A stretch of DNA of 64,000 nucleotides, taken from the NCBI GenBank assembly GCA_900544405.1, contig UQVA01000001.1, forward strand, positions 238,359 through 302,358, in the 5' to 3' direction. This DNA is from an uncultured Eubacteriales bacterium (GTDB taxonomy: Bacteria; Bacillota; Clostridia; Oscillospirales; Oscillospiraceae). Position numbers and translations under genes: made by a program. Numbering within the stretch: position 1 is the first letter of the stretch; every line of letters begins with the position of its first letter. Below, one piece after another: positions 1 through 8,642 of the stretch. The notes beneath the pieces were generated by a model. It saw only the letters and a list, made by a program, of their open reading frames with translations. It was not told the origin of the DNA and made no database searches.

Positions 1-1838
1 AGCAGGTACACGTCGCCATAATGATGGACCTCCGTGAAGTAATTATTTTCCTTCATGGCTGAGGACCCGCCACGCTCCAGCATATACTTGAGCCCCAGGA
101 ACAGGTTGTTGATGGGAGAACTTTCCTCGAAGCAGTAGCGGTTATAGGTATTCTTGGCCCCGTAGCCCAGCCGCTGCATGAATTCCGTCACATGGACGTT
201 GGCGGAACTGGTGAAGGTGGAAATGCCGTTGTAGCCGTTCAAAGCTCCATCGTTCAGGGTCTGGGAGTGGGTGACTTCCGCCCGGTAGAAGGGAGTATTG
301 CTTTCCCGCTCGTCCATGTAGCGAATCATGGAGGCGGCGTAGGTGGTCCCGGTGGGATAGTTGGCAGCATAAGTGGCCGGGAAGCGGACCCCAAAATTTA
401 CCACATTCACTGCCACTTCCAGCAGCATCATGCCCAGGAACACCCCGGAAGCGGTGCGGCGGTTGCCGATTTCCCGGAGGAGATACCTTTTCCGCACCTC
501 CGGGTCCTCTTCGGTGGGGGCCGTCTCCTTTTTCAGGAACAGCAGGAACATGACGGTATAGAATACCAGAAACACGCCGTTATAGGCCAGAAACACCGGG
601 TCCGTCCGCTTGTCCGAGCAGGCAAAGAGCAGGGCCGCCATGGCGGTGCTCAGCAGCACCTGCCAGCTCTGGAACTGCCGCCGGAGGGTGTAGGCCCGGT
701 AGGCCTGGACCAGCAGCACGAAGCTGAACAGGAAGCTGAACCGGTAGGGGATCATGTTGGTGAAGTGGAAGCCGTGCCAGATGTAGTCCAGCTGCCGCAG
801 AATAAAGCTGAGCATGAAGAAGATCAGCATCCCCAGGGAGCAGAGCTTTTCCCGCAGCTTGATCTTGGGGCTGGTGAGGCTCAGGCAGGCCAGCATGACC
901 GTGGCCACGCCGCAGTACAGGTTCGGCAGACCCTCCTTGAAGGTGGGTTCCAGGCCGCCGCCCATGTTGCCCGCCACCTGCCGCATGGCATCCAGCAATC
1001 CCTTCCAGGTGTTGGAAGATGCGATATTCAGCTTGAAGCCATGGGGGAACTGGTTTACGCTGGACTGAGTTTGCTGCAATGCCGACAGGGCGGGCAGTTC
1101 CAGAATGGCGGTCATGCCGATGGCCAGAGCGGAGAACAGGGCCATCCGCAGCAGGTCCTCAAAGAACCGGCTTGCCTTCTTGCAGCAGAGGATCTCATAG
1201 ACGAAGAAGCACAGCAGCACGAAAATGCAGGTGAAGAAGCCGATGTAATAGTTGGCGAAAATGGACAGGAACAGGGTCAGGGTGTACAGGGCGAAGCGGT
1301 TCTGCCGCAGCATCTGCACCATGCCCAGCATCACGAGAGGCAGCAGGGCAAAGGTATCCAGCCACATGACGTTCCACTGATACCCCAGCGCCCAGGCACA
1401 CAGGCCGTAAAAGCTGCCGAAAAGAATCAGGGAAGCGTCATTTTTCCGGAAAATGGCTTTCAGGAAAATGGCAAAAAAGCAACTGGCAAGCCCTAACTTG
1501 ATGGGCACCAGCAGGGAGAAATACCCCAGCAGCCACCCCTCCGGCAGCAGCACGCTGACGAGATTCAGCGGCGAGGCCAGATAGTAGGAGATAAGGCCCA
1601 GATAGTCCATGCCCAGACCCACGCTCCAGGTGTAGAGCAGTCCGCTGCCGGAGCGGATGGCCTTCCGGAAGGCCACGAAGAAGGGATAATACTGGTGGTA
1701 CATATCCGAGTAGAGCATGGAATACTGCCCGAAGGGCGCATACCCGCCGATGATCATGACCGTCAGCAGCCCTACAAAGGGCAGGGCAAAGGCAAGGGCC
1801 GGGTAATTCCACTTTCGATTCTGTCCGTTCAAACGCAT
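1..1838 (-). CDS. YfhO-family polytopic membrane protein (3' part outside window)
   Basis: The reading frame starts at an ATG (1838-1836), runs leftward and leaves the window with no stop, so about 612 N-terminal residues are visible. A GGGGGAAAAG stretch precedes the start. The N-terminus has a first membrane helix followed by GGYAPFGQYS and a DMYHQYYPFF motif. This arrangement is typical of the YfhO family (GT-C-like membrane proteins linked to glycosylation of lipoteichoic acid or other envelope polymers). Many further hydrophobic segments follow, then a soluble-looking segment after about residue 480. It diverges from the LTA-synthase-like gene at 2029, which supports an envelope-polymer role. 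The family call is from motif recognition; the substrate is inferred, not shown. Confidence 0.85.
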   Translation of the reverse strand, partial: MRLNGQNRKWNYPALAFALPFVGLLTVMIIGGYAPFGQYSMLYSDMYHQYYPFFVAFRKAIRSGSGLLYTWSVGLGMDYLGLISYYLASPLNLVSVLLPEGWLLGYFSLLVPIKLGLASCFFAIFLKAIFRKNDASLILFGSFYGLCAWALGYQWNVMWLDTFALLPLVMLGMVQMLRQNRFALYTLTLFLSIFANYYIGFFTCIFVLLCFFVYEILCCKKASRFFEDLLRMALFSALAIGMTAILELPALSALQQTQSSVNQFPHGFKLNIASSNTWKGLLDAMRQVAGNMGGGLEPTFKEGLPNLYCGVATVMLACLSLTSPKIKLREKLCSLGMLIFFMLSFILRQLDYIWHGFHFTNMIPYRFSFLFSFVLLVQAYRAYTLRRQFQSWQVLLSTAMAALLFACSDKRTDPVFLAYNGVFLVFYTVMFLLFLKKETAPTEEDPEVRKRYLLREIGNRRTASGVFLGMMLLEVAVNVVNFGVRFPATYAANYPTGTTYAASMIRYMDERESNTPFYRAEVTHSQTLNDGALNGYNGISTFTSSANVHVTEFMQRLGYGAKNTYNRYCFEESSPINNLFLGLKYMLERGGSSAMKENNYFTEVHHYGDVYL

Positions 1839-1875
1839 GGCGCTTTTCCCCCAACACTTATTAGATCGTGCAGAT

Positions 1876-1904
1876 AGTATATCACGGCAAGTGCCGGGGG
1901 TAAA
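1876..1904 (-). promoter_or_regulatory. Putative sigma-A promoter of the YfhO gene
   Basis: On the minus strand TTTACC (1904-1899) is followed by a 17 bp spacer and TATACT (1881-1876), about 38 bp upstream of the start codon. Confidence 0.5.
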
Positions 1905-1962
1905 GGGCCAATGCGAAAAAATGCGGTCCTTAAGAAAAGATTAAATTTTTCATCTGCCTGAC

Positions 1963-1991
1963 TTGACAGAAATGGCTTGGATGTATATAAT
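1963..1991 (+). promoter_or_regulatory. Perfect-consensus sigma-A promoter
   Basis: TTGACA (1963-1968), exactly 17 bp, TATAAT (1986-1991): an unmodified consensus promoter for the LTA-synthase-like gene. Transcription should start near 1998, which rules out starts upstream of that point and favours the ATG at 2029. Confidence 0.9.
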
Positions 1992-2028
1992 TCGTGCCAT
2001 GAGTGAGAAAAAGAGAGGAAGAGGTCCT

Positions 2029-3948
2029 ATGTCGGCACATACGCCGCTTTCACAGGAGAAAAAGAAGAAATTGAAAACGCTGGGCGGTCTGGCGGGGGCG
2101 TATCTCCTGCCGGAATTTGTTGCCTTCTGCTTTCTGGAGTTGGGACCGGCGATTTTCGACGGGGCGGGGATGACCCTGTGGCCCATGGCCTTCGGGCTGA
2201 TGTGGGCGATTTGCTGGACGGCTCTGCTGACCCTGCTGCCCCGGCGGGCCGGGCGCATCGTGTTCGGCATCAGCTACTATATTCTGACCATTTACGCCCT
2301 GGTGGAAACGGGCTACTACTTATTATTCGGGGAAATGCTCTGGCTTTCGGATTTCCGCTATGCTTCGGAAGGCTCCGATTATCTGAGCGTCCTGCTGGAA
2401 TACCCCTGGACCTGGTGGCTTGGGGCGGCGGGCATGATCCTTCTGGGCGTGCTTGTCCTGCGGAAATTCCCGGAATTTTCCAGGAAAAAGCGGGAGAAAT
2501 ACATTGCCTCCGGGGCCTTGGCGGCGGGAATCCTGACGCTTTTCGTTCTTCCTTATGCCGTATTCCTGGGGGACCGGCACATCCGCTTCTCCGGCTCGGA
2601 TTTTGGTAGGTCCCAGGCATCTCAGGCGGCGTACGAGGATATGTTCAACGCCTACCGGCTCTATCGCATCTGCGGACTTTCCCAGACCGGGGCCAAGGAC
2701 TTACTGGAAAACCAGATGTTCCCCCGGATGCCCTGGTACACCAACGGCCGGGAGCATACCTGGCAGACTATTGACGAGTATTTTGAGAGCCGCCCGGAAC
2801 ACCTGGCCAACGCCATGACCGGCAAGCTGGCGGGAAAGAACGTGATTCTTGTGCTGATGGAATCCATGGATGACTGGGCCATCGGGGAGAACACCCCGAC
2901 CATCTGTCGCCTGATGGAGGAAGGCGTGAATTTCACGAACTTCTACACCCCCGGCTACGGCGGTGTTCGGACCTTCAATTCCGAGTTCTGCATGAACACC
3001 GGCTCCTTCCTGTCCAGTGCCGGGGGCTATGCCTTCGACTATGTGACCAACGACTTTTCCCAGTCCCTGGCCCACCGGCTCACGGATGCAGGATATTCCG
3101 CACTGGAATTTCACTATAATTCCCCGGATTTTTACAGCCGCGGCGTCTTTGCTCCAGCCTTGGGCTATGAGCGCTATGTGTCCTTCGAGGACTATGTGGA
3201 GGACGAGGACGATCTGTTCAGCGACACGACGGTGTTTGAAAATGCCGCCCTTTCGGACCTGTTTTTCCGGAAAACGGACCTGCGGTTCAACTTCTATGTG
3301 ACCCGTTCCGCCCACCTGAGTTATACCTACAATGAAGTCCTCAGCGATTGGGGCCTGAAGCAGTACCCGGAGTATAAGGGCCTCACCGGCAACGAGGAGA
3401 CCGACTGCATGATGCTGAAAGCCCGGCTGGTGGACGATTTCTTCGCCCGGCTCCTGAAGGAACTGGAACAGCGTGGGGAATTGGAAAACACCGTCATTGT
3501 GGGCGTTACGGACCATTACAGCTACGGCATCCAGGACCATGATTTGCTGTTGGAGGTCTCCGGGGTGGACGACGATCTGCTGCTGGAAAAGACTCCCTGC
3601 TTCATCTGGAGCGCCGGATTGGAGCATCAGGCGGTGGACAAGACCCTGAACACCTCGGACCTGCTGCCGACCCTGCTGAATCTGCTGGGTGTGGACAGCG
3701 AATACAACTATCTGGGCCGGGACGCCTTTGACAGCAGCTATCCGGGCTACGCCGTGTTCCCGGACGGCAGCTGGGTCAGCCAGGGGGTGGCCTATAACGT
3801 CACCAACGGCCGGGTGATGGTCCTCAGCGACGATGCGCCCGCCATGGACCGCCAGCGCCGCAAGACCATGAACGAGATTGCTGCTACATTTATCAAAATC
3901 AACAACCTGATCCTGGAAGGGGATTACTACCTTTCCCAGGACGAATGA
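2029..3948 (+). CDS. LTA synthase-like membrane sulfatase/phosphoglycerol transferase
   Basis: A 639-residue protein with several N-terminal membrane helices (about residues 20-180) and an extracellular sulfatase-fold domain. Visible family features are VLMESMDDW with the metal-binding Glu near residue 278, CMNTGSFLSS with the nucleophilic Thr at about 324 and TDHYSYG near residue 494. These match LtaS-type enzymes, which move glycerol-phosphate from phosphatidylglycerol onto a growing polymer at the outer membrane face. The ATG at 2029 is chosen because AGGAAGAGG lies just upstream and the consensus promoter at 1963-1991 would leave earlier in-frame starts leaderless or untranscribed. It diverges from the YfhO gene. 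It could be an LTA synthase or a related phosphoglycerol transferase acting on a different glycan. Confidence 0.85.
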   Translation: MSAHTPLSQEKKKKLKTLGGLAGAYLLPEFVAFCFLELGPAIFDGAGMTLWPMAFGLMWAICWTALLTLLPRRAGRIVFGISYYILTIYALVETGYYLLFGEMLWLSDFRYASEGSDYLSVLLEYPWTWWLGAAGMILLGVLVLRKFPEFSRKKREKYIASGALAAGILTLFVLPYAVFLGDRHIRFSGSDFGRSQASQAAYEDMFNAYRLYRICGLSQTGAKDLLENQMFPRMPWYTNGREHTWQTIDEYFESRPEHLANAMTGKLAGKNVILVLMESMDDWAIGENTPTICRLMEEGVNFTNFYTPGYGGVRTFNSEFCMNTGSFLSSAGGYAFDYVTNDFSQSLAHRLTDAGYSALEFHYNSPDFYSRGVFAPALGYERYVSFEDYVEDEDDLFSDTTVFENAALSDLFFRKTDLRFNFYVTRSAHLSYTYNEVLSDWGLKQYPEYKGLTGNEETDCMMLKARLVDDFFARLLKELEQRGELENTVIVGVTDHYSYGIQDHDLLLEVSGVDDDLLLEKTPCFIWSAGLEHQAVDKTLNTSDLLPTLLNLLGVDSEYNYLGRDAFDSSYPGYAVFPDGSWVSQGVAYNVTNGRVMVLSDDAPAMDRQRRKTMNEIAATFIKINNLILEGDYYLSQDE

Positions 3949-3952
3949 TTGA

Positions 3953-3983
3953 GCGCCGCCGGAGGTCCCGGCGGCGCCTTTTT
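3953..3983 (+). terminator. Rho-independent terminator
   Basis: A 10 bp GC-only stem (3953-3962 with 3968-3977) is followed by CTTTTT, directly after the LTA-synthase-like gene. Confidence 0.9.
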
Positions 3984-3995
3984 GGAAGAATCCTG

Positions 3996-4023
3996 TTGCG
4001 TTTTGCGTTTCGTTTGGTATAAT
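3996..4023 (+). promoter_or_regulatory. Putative promoter of galT
   Basis: TTGCGT (3996-4001), 16 bp, TATAAT (4018-4023). A short hairpin GCCGGG-TTT-CCCGGC (4034-4048) lies in the 5' leader just before the ribosome site. Confidence 0.75.
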
Positions 4024-4065
4024 AGAGAAAAATGCCGGGTTTCCCGGCCACAGGAGGAAGCATTT

Positions 4066-5553
4066 ATGGATTACATTGCACAGCTTGCCGATTATGGCGT
4101 GGCCAAGGGCCTGATCCACGAATCGGACCGGAATTATGCGATCAACGCCCTGCTGGAAGTAATGGGCATGGACGAACCCGGCGAGGACCGGCCTGCCCTG
4201 CCGCTGGCGGAATTGTTAAAAGCCCTGACCGACGATGCCGTGGCCCGGGGCCTGTGCCAGGATAACGTGGTGGCCCGGGACCTGTTCGACACGAAGCTCA
4301 TGGGCAAGCTGACCCCCTTCCCCCACGAGGTCCGCAGCACCTTCCGCCGTCTCTACGGCGAAAGCCCCCGGCGGGCCACGGACTGGTTCTATCAGCTGAG
4401 CTTGAACACCAATTACATCCGGGCGGACCGCATTGCCCGGGACGTGAAGTGGGTCTACGAGAGCGACTACGGCCCCCTGGACATTACCATTAACCTGTCC
4501 AAGCCGGAAAAGGACCCCAAGGCCATCGCCGCTGCCAAGCTGGCCCCCCAGTCCGGCTATCCAAAGTGTCAGCTTTGCGCTGAGAACGAGGGTTACGCCG
4601 GTCGCATGAACCATCCCGCCAGGCAGAACCACCGCATCATCCCCATTACCATCAACAATACCCCCTGGTTCCTGCAATACTCTCCCTACGTCTATTATAA
4701 TGAGCATTGCATTGCCTTCAATTCCAGGCACACTCCCATGAAGATCGAGCGGGCGACCTTTGAGAAGCTGCTGAGCTTTGTGGACCAGTTCCCCCATTAT
4801 TTTGTTGGCTCCAATGCGGACCTGCCCATTGTGGGCGGCTCTATTTTGAGCCACGACCATTTCCAGGGCGGCCATTATGCCTTTGCTATGGAGAAGGCCC
4901 CGGTGGAGACTGTGGTCCGGTTCACGGGCTTCGAGGATGTGCAGGCGGGCATCGTCAAGTGGCCCATGAGTGTGCTGCGGCTCCGCTGCGCCGATTCGGT
5001 CCGTCTGGTGGAGTTGGCGGACAAAATTCTGAAAGCCTGGCGGGGATACACCGACGAAAGCGCCTTCATTTTTGCCGAGACCGACGGCACCCCCCACAAT
5101 ACCATCACCCCCATCGCCCGGCGGAAGGGGGAGGACTTCGAACTGGACCTGGTGCTGCGGAACAACATCACCACGGCGGAGCATCCCCTGGGCGTGTACC
5201 ATCCCCACGCCAAGCTGCACCATATCAAGAAAGAGAACATCGGCCTCATCGAAGTCATGGGCCTTGCGGTGCTGCCCGCCCGGCTGAAAAGCGAACTGGC
5301 AGGACTGGAAACGGCCATTCTGGAAAACCGGGACATTTCCAAGGACGAAGTTCTGGGCAAGCACGCTGAATGGGTTGCGGAACTCAAGACCCGGCATACC
5401 TTCACGGCAGAGAACGTTACGGACATTCTTCGGCAGGAGGTGGGCGCCGTGTTTGCCCAGGTTCTGGAGGACGCAGGCGTTTATAAGCGGGACGAAGCCG
5501 GAAAGGCGGCGTTCCTGCGGTTTGTGGACAGCGTGAACGGAGGAAAAGCATGA
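4066..5553 (+). CDS. galT: UDP-glucose--hexose-1-phosphate uridylyltransferase, class II
   Basis: A 495-residue Leloir-pathway enzyme that exchanges UMP between UDP-glucose and galactose-1-phosphate in the cytoplasm. The length and the HDHFQGGHY motif (about residues 263-271), with MNHPARQNHR and VYYNEHCIAF upstream, are those of the Firmicutes class II GalT rather than the shorter HPH-motif class I enzyme. The ATG at 4066 follows AGGAGGAA with ideal spacing. An in-frame extension to 3949 runs back through the terminator and promoter and is rejected. No galK or galE is adjacent. The stop overlaps the next gene by 4 bp (ATGA), indicating translational coupling. Confidence 0.95.
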   Translation: MDYIAQLADYGVAKGLIHESDRNYAINALLEVMGMDEPGEDRPALPLAELLKALTDDAVARGLCQDNVVARDLFDTKLMGKLTPFPHEVRSTFRRLYGESPRRATDWFYQLSLNTNYIRADRIARDVKWVYESDYGPLDITINLSKPEKDPKAIAAAKLAPQSGYPKCQLCAENEGYAGRMNHPARQNHRIIPITINNTPWFLQYSPYVYYNEHCIAFNSRHTPMKIERATFEKLLSFVDQFPHYFVGSNADLPIVGGSILSHDHFQGGHYAFAMEKAPVETVVRFTGFEDVQAGIVKWPMSVLRLRCADSVRLVELADKILKAWRGYTDESAFIFAETDGTPHNTITPIARRKGEDFELDLVLRNNITTAEHPLGVYHPHAKLHHIKKENIGLIEVMGLAVLPARLKSELAGLETAILENRDISKDEVLGKHAEWVAELKTRHTFTAENVTDILRQEVGAVFAQVLEDAGVYKRDEAGKAAFLRFVDSVNGGKA

Positions 5554-5852
5554 GCCAGGAAAAGCCGAAGGTCAAAAATCCCAATGCCATGCTGGGCCTA
5601 GAAGGACTGGCCATTTTCATGGTGCTCTATATGTACTACCAGCTGCTGCGGGACTATTTTTCCGGCATGGAGGACGGTCCCAGCCTGACGGTGGTTATCG
5701 TGGGCGGCATCATTCTGGTGGGCGGCTCGATTTTCGTGGGCATCCGGGCCATCCGCCTTTACCGCCAGACCAAGCAGCGGGAGAAGGAAGAAAAGGCAGC
5801 CCTGGAAGCCGCCCAGAATGAAGAAAGCGAATCTGCTGAGGAAAGCAAATAA
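5550..5852 (+). CDS. Small two-helix membrane protein coupled to galT
   Basis: A 100-residue protein starting at the ATG that overlaps the galT stop. Two hydrophobic segments (about residues 16-34 and 46-66) are followed by a highly charged Lys/Glu/Ala-rich tail, predicted to be cytoplasmic. No family is recognised. The tight coupling suggests co-expression with galT but does not show a role in galactose metabolism. Confidence 0.75.
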   Translation: MSQEKPKVKNPNAMLGLEGLAIFMVLYMYYQLLRDYFSGMEDGPSLTVVIVGGIILVGGSIFVGIRAIRLYRQTKQREKEEKAALEAAQNEESESAEESK

Positions 5853-5855
5853 AAA

Positions 5856-5892
5856 CATCCCCACAGGGTCAAGAAACGGCTCTGTGGGGATG
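5856..5892. terminator. Bidirectional terminator between convergent genes
   Basis: An 11 bp perfect stem CATCCCCACAG / CTGTGGGGATG, with a T-rich stretch on the plus strand and AAAAA before the stem (T-run on the minus strand). It serves both the galT operon and ychF. Confidence 0.85.
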
Positions 5893-5903
5893 CTTTCTGT
5901 GTT

Positions 5904-7031
5904 TTACACGTTGAACAGGAAATTGATAATATCTCCGTCTTGAACCACGTAGTCCTTGCCCTCGGTGCGCTGGAGGCCCTTGGCCCGAACGGCGGCGTAG
6001 TCGAAGTCGCAGTTCTTCAGATCGTCGTAGCCGATGACCTGGGCCCGGATGAAGCCCCGCTCGAAGTCGCTGTGGATCTTACCGGCGGCCTGGGGAGCCT
6101 TGGTGCCGCGCTTGATGGTCCAGGCACGGCATTCCTTCTTGCCGTCGGTCAGGAAGGAGATGAGGCCCAGCAGGGCGTAGCTGGCGGTGATGAGCCGATC
6201 CAGACCGGAGCAGGTCAGACCCAGGTCCTCCATGAACATGGCCCGGTCCTCGGCGTCCATCTCGGAAAGGTCCTCCTCGGTCTTGGCACAGATGGGGATG
6301 ACCTGGGCCCCCTCGGCGTCCGCACGGGCCTTCACCTGCTGATAGTATTGGTTGTGCTCCGGATCGGCCACACCGTCGTCGTCCATATTGCAGGCGTAAA
6401 TAATGGGCTTTCCGGACAGCAGACCCATTTCCCGCAGGGCCAGGGCCTGTTCTTCGTTGCCCTCGTCCACGGGGAAGGTCCGGGCGCTTTTGCCCTGACC
6501 CAGATGCTCCACCAGCGGCTCCAGCCATTCGCACTCGGCCTTTGCGGCTTTGTTGCCGGTCTTGGCGGCCTTGGAGAGCCGGTTCAGCCGGTTCTGGGCC
6601 AACTCCAGATCGGAGAGGATCAACTCCATGTCGATGGTCTCAATGTCCCCGTCCGGGTCCACGGCCACGGGCTTGGTGGCGTCCTCCACCACATGGATGA
6701 TGTTGTCGTCGTCAAAGCAGCGGACCACATGGACGATGGCGTCGCACTCCCGGATGTTGCCCAGGAACTTGTTGCCCAGGCCTGCGCCCTCACTGGCACC
6801 TTTCACCAGACCGGCAATGTCCACGAATTCCACCACGGCGGGGGTCTTTTTGTTGGTCTCCCACAGCTCGGCCAGCTTGTCCAGCCGGGCGTCCGGCACG
6901 GCCACGATGCCCGTGTTGGGGTCGATGGTGCAGAAGGGGTAGTTGGCCGCCTGTGCGTTGCCGGTGCCGGTAATGGCGTTGAACAGAGTGGACTTGCCCA
7001 CATTGGGCAGTCCCACGATACCTAATTTCAT
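5904..7031 (-). CDS. ychF: Redox-regulated ATPase/GTPase YchF (Obg-related)
   Basis: A 375-residue P-loop NTPase of the universally conserved YchF/OLA1 family, which binds ribosomes and hydrolyses ATP. The G1 loop GLPNVGKST is at residues 6-14, VEFVDIAGLVKGAS forms the G3 region, and the C-terminal TGS-like domain ends in DGDIINFLFNV. The start codon (7031-7029) lies inside the attachment core of the mobile element to its right, so the ribosome site now used comes from the junction: AAGGAGATGT (7049-7040) and an additional AAGGAAG nearer the ATG. The coding sequence is intact. The native promoter appears to have been separated from it (see 16366-16394). Confidence 0.97.
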   Translation of the reverse strand: MKLGIVGLPNVGKSTLFNAITGTGNAQAANYPFCTIDPNTGIVAVPDARLDKLAELWETNKKTPAVVEFVDIAGLVKGASEGAGLGNKFLGNIRECDAIVHVVRCFDDDNIIHVVEDATKPVAVDPDGDIETIDMELILSDLELAQNRLNRLSKAAKTGNKAAKAECEWLEPLVEHLGQGKSARTFPVDEGNEEQALALREMGLLSGKPIIYACNMDDDGVADPEHNQYYQQVKARADAEGAQVIPICAKTEEDLSEMDAEDRAMFMEDLGLTCSGLDRLITASYALLGLISFLTDGKKECRAWTIKRGTKAPQAAGKIHSDFERGFIRAQVIGYDDLKNCDFDYAAVRAKGLQRTEGKDYVVQDGDIINFLFNV

Positions 7032-7049
7032 TCTTCCTTACATCTCCTT
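7016..7049. repeat. attL: core repeat overlapping ychF start
   Basis: CGATACCTAATTTCATTCTT (7016-7035) is repeated exactly at 16269-16288. On the minus strand it contains the ychF ATG and the first four-plus codons. After a 4 bp insertion (CCTT) the identity resumes with ACATCTCCTT (7040-7049), the ychF Shine-Dalgarno region. Confidence 0.85.
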
Positions 7050-7075
7050 GATTTATGGGGTGTTTCCATGCGCTG

Positions 7076-7100
7076 TACGCCATTTCTACGCCATTTTGCA
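7076..7100. repeat. Left arm-type repeats of the integrase
   Basis: Two tandem TACGCCAT units (7076-7083 and 7087-7094), mirrored at the other end (16122-16148 region). Short repeats inside each end of an element are typical of arm sites for tyrosine integrases; the binding is inferred. Confidence 0.6.
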
Positions 7101-7128
7101 CAGCGGAAATGCAAAGCAGGGCACGGAA

Positions 7129-8313
7129 TCACGGTATTCTTTTATTTTCTTCAAACTGACGGACTGCCCTTTCCAGAGCGTCATCAGTGACATGAACATA
7201 GGTGTCCATCGTGGTCTTGATGCTTGCGTGTCCCAATAGCTTTTGGAGGACCTTGGGAGGCATACCGCCCTCAATGGCTCTGGTGGCGTAAGTATGGCGT
7301 AGGGCGTGCATTGAGAACGGCGTTATCCCGCAGCGACGGCAGATTTTGTAGATGTTCGTATCATAGGAACTGTTCTTGATGGGCCTGCCGGTCCTCTTGT
7401 TGATAAAAACCAAATCACGCATCACGAGTGAAGTGGTTCGTCCGGTCCTTCGGTCGAGATAGGGGAGGGCTTCAGGCAGAGCGGGGTCAACCTTACGGGC
7501 AAGCCGCTGCTGATACAACTCTTCAAGAATTTGATAGGCGCTGCCAGTCAATGGAATGATTCGGTAGCTGCTGGCGGTTTTCGGCGGGCCAGCCCTCCAC
7601 TCCTGCTGCTTGTACCGGAACTCCATCGTCCTGCTGATTGTAAGCGTCCGCTTGTCCCAGTCAATGGCATCCCAAGTCAGCCCAATCAATTCACCGGTGC
7701 GAAGTCCCGTCTCCAACACAAGTGCATATTGAAAATAATCGGATGTGTCTTTTGCAGCATTGAGAAATTGCTGTGTTTCCTTGACGGTCAGGAAGCGGAT
7801 GGCTTTTGCTTCTTTTACAGGCTTATGATAGCGGACGCCGTCCATTGGGTGCTTGCGTATCACGTCATTCATCACAGCGGCACGGAACATGGTACCCATG
7901 GCGATGTATGCCTGCCGAATGGTTGACCCGGCGTAACGGTCATACATTTGATGGAAAACCTCTTTGCAGTGCATGGGTTTTACGTCTGTAATTCGCATGG
8001 AGCCAATCACGGGGCGAATGTTCTTTTCATATCGCTCATGGTAGTTGCGGCGTGTGTTCGGAGCCAAATCCGCCACGATTTTTGTCATCCAATGCTCAAA
8101 CCATTGGTCCACCGTTATGTCCGAAGATACTTGAAAAGCATTATGGGCATCTTGGTATTTGGCGTCCGCAAGCCAGTTCCGGGCTTCGGGGAGCGTGTCA
8201 AAGTATTTTTCAACTCGTTTGCCGCTTTTGGTAACGAACCGGGCGGAATATTGCTTATCTTTTCTCTGTGATAATCCGGTCCCGCATTCACGGCCTCTTA
8301 GGCCTTTTCCCAT
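7129..8313 (-). CDS. int: Tyrosine-type site-specific integrase
   Basis: A 394-residue recombinase with an N-terminal arm-binding region (about residues 1-60), a SAM-like core-binding domain (about 65-155) and a catalytic domain. The catalytic set is complete: Arg205 (TGLRTGE), Lys near 245, His336 and Arg339 (HALRH), His362 (LGHAS) and the nucleophile Tyr372 (TMDTYVH). It faces the left attachment site, and its stop is about 100 bp from the ychF start on the same strand. Readthrough could therefore supply ychF transcription. Transcription of int is likely from 8361-8389. Confidence 0.95.
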   Translation of the reverse strand: MGKGLRGRECGTGLSQRKDKQYSARFVTKSGKRVEKYFDTLPEARNWLADAKYQDAHNAFQVSSDITVDQWFEHWMTKIVADLAPNTRRNYHERYEKNIRPVIGSMRITDVKPMHCKEVFHQMYDRYAGSTIRQAYIAMGTMFRAAVMNDVIRKHPMDGVRYHKPVKEAKAIRFLTVKETQQFLNAAKDTSDYFQYALVLETGLRTGELIGLTWDAIDWDKRTLTISRTMEFRYKQQEWRAGPPKTASSYRIIPLTGSAYQILEELYQQRLARKVDPALPEALPYLDRRTGRTTSLVMRDLVFINKRTGRPIKNSSYDTNIYKICRRCGITPFSMHALRHTYATRAIEGGMPPKVLQKLLGHASIKTTMDTYVHVTDDALERAVRQFEENKRIP

Positions 8314-8331
8314 TTTTACTCCTTTTCAGAA

Positions 8332-8390
8332 GTTGAGGAAAAAGAAAGTCGTTCCATTTCATTATAGCACATCTTCTCTTTTTCCTCAAC
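8332..8390 (-). promoter_or_regulatory. Integrase promoter framed by a 14 bp inverted repeat
   Basis: On the minus strand TTGAGG (8389-8384), 17 bp, TATAAT (8366-8361). A perfect inverted repeat, GTTGAGGAAAAAGA (8332-8345) and its complement (8377-8390), flanks the -10. The right arm covers the -35, so a bound protein or an RNA hairpin in the leader could control integrase expression. Confidence 0.65.
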
Positions 8391-8417
8391 TGTTTTTTAT
8401 CAGCCGGTCAGATAAGG

Positions 8418-8642
8418 TCAGATTGTGAGTTGCCGACTGAGGTATTCTTCAAATTCTTTCCGCTTTACAAGCCGTCGTGTCCCGATAAAGAGGACAAAGG
8501 GGCAGTTCGGCTGACGAAGCATACGGTCGATTTTATTCAGTCCGATATTGGTGTAGGCCGCAGCTTCTTTGATGGTCAGCGTTACTTTTTGTGGAATTGG
8601 AACCTTTTCTTCCGTGGTCATCATATCGTTAGAATTCAACAT
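8418..8642 (-). CDS. xis: Excisionase (Tn916 Xis-like, winged HTH)
   Basis: A 74-residue protein with TIKEAAAYTNIGLNKIDRML (helix-turn-helix) followed by GTRRLVKRKEFEEYL, the usual pattern of small excisionase/MerR-like DNA-binding domains that direct an integrase toward excision. The ATG at 8642 is preferred over 8657 because GAGGAGG lies six bases upstream of it. The gene overlaps the 3' end of the primase-helicase gene by 14 bp, so it is probably translated from the same message. It lies just upstream of int. Confidence 0.8.
   Translation of the reverse strand: MLNSNDMMTTEEKVPIPQKVTLTIKEAAAYTNIGLNKIDRMLRQPNCPFVLFIGTRRLVKRKEFEEYLSRQLTI

Noticed and set aside
192..1496. Long open frame on the plus strand opposite the YfhO gene
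   Set aside because: Antisense shadow of a GC-rich gene: His/Gly/Gln/Glu-rich composition, no ribosome site, no family resemblance.
1963..2028. Upstream in-frame extension of the LTA-synthase-like gene
   Set aside because: It starts inside the -35 of a consensus promoter, so it cannot be transcribed from it.
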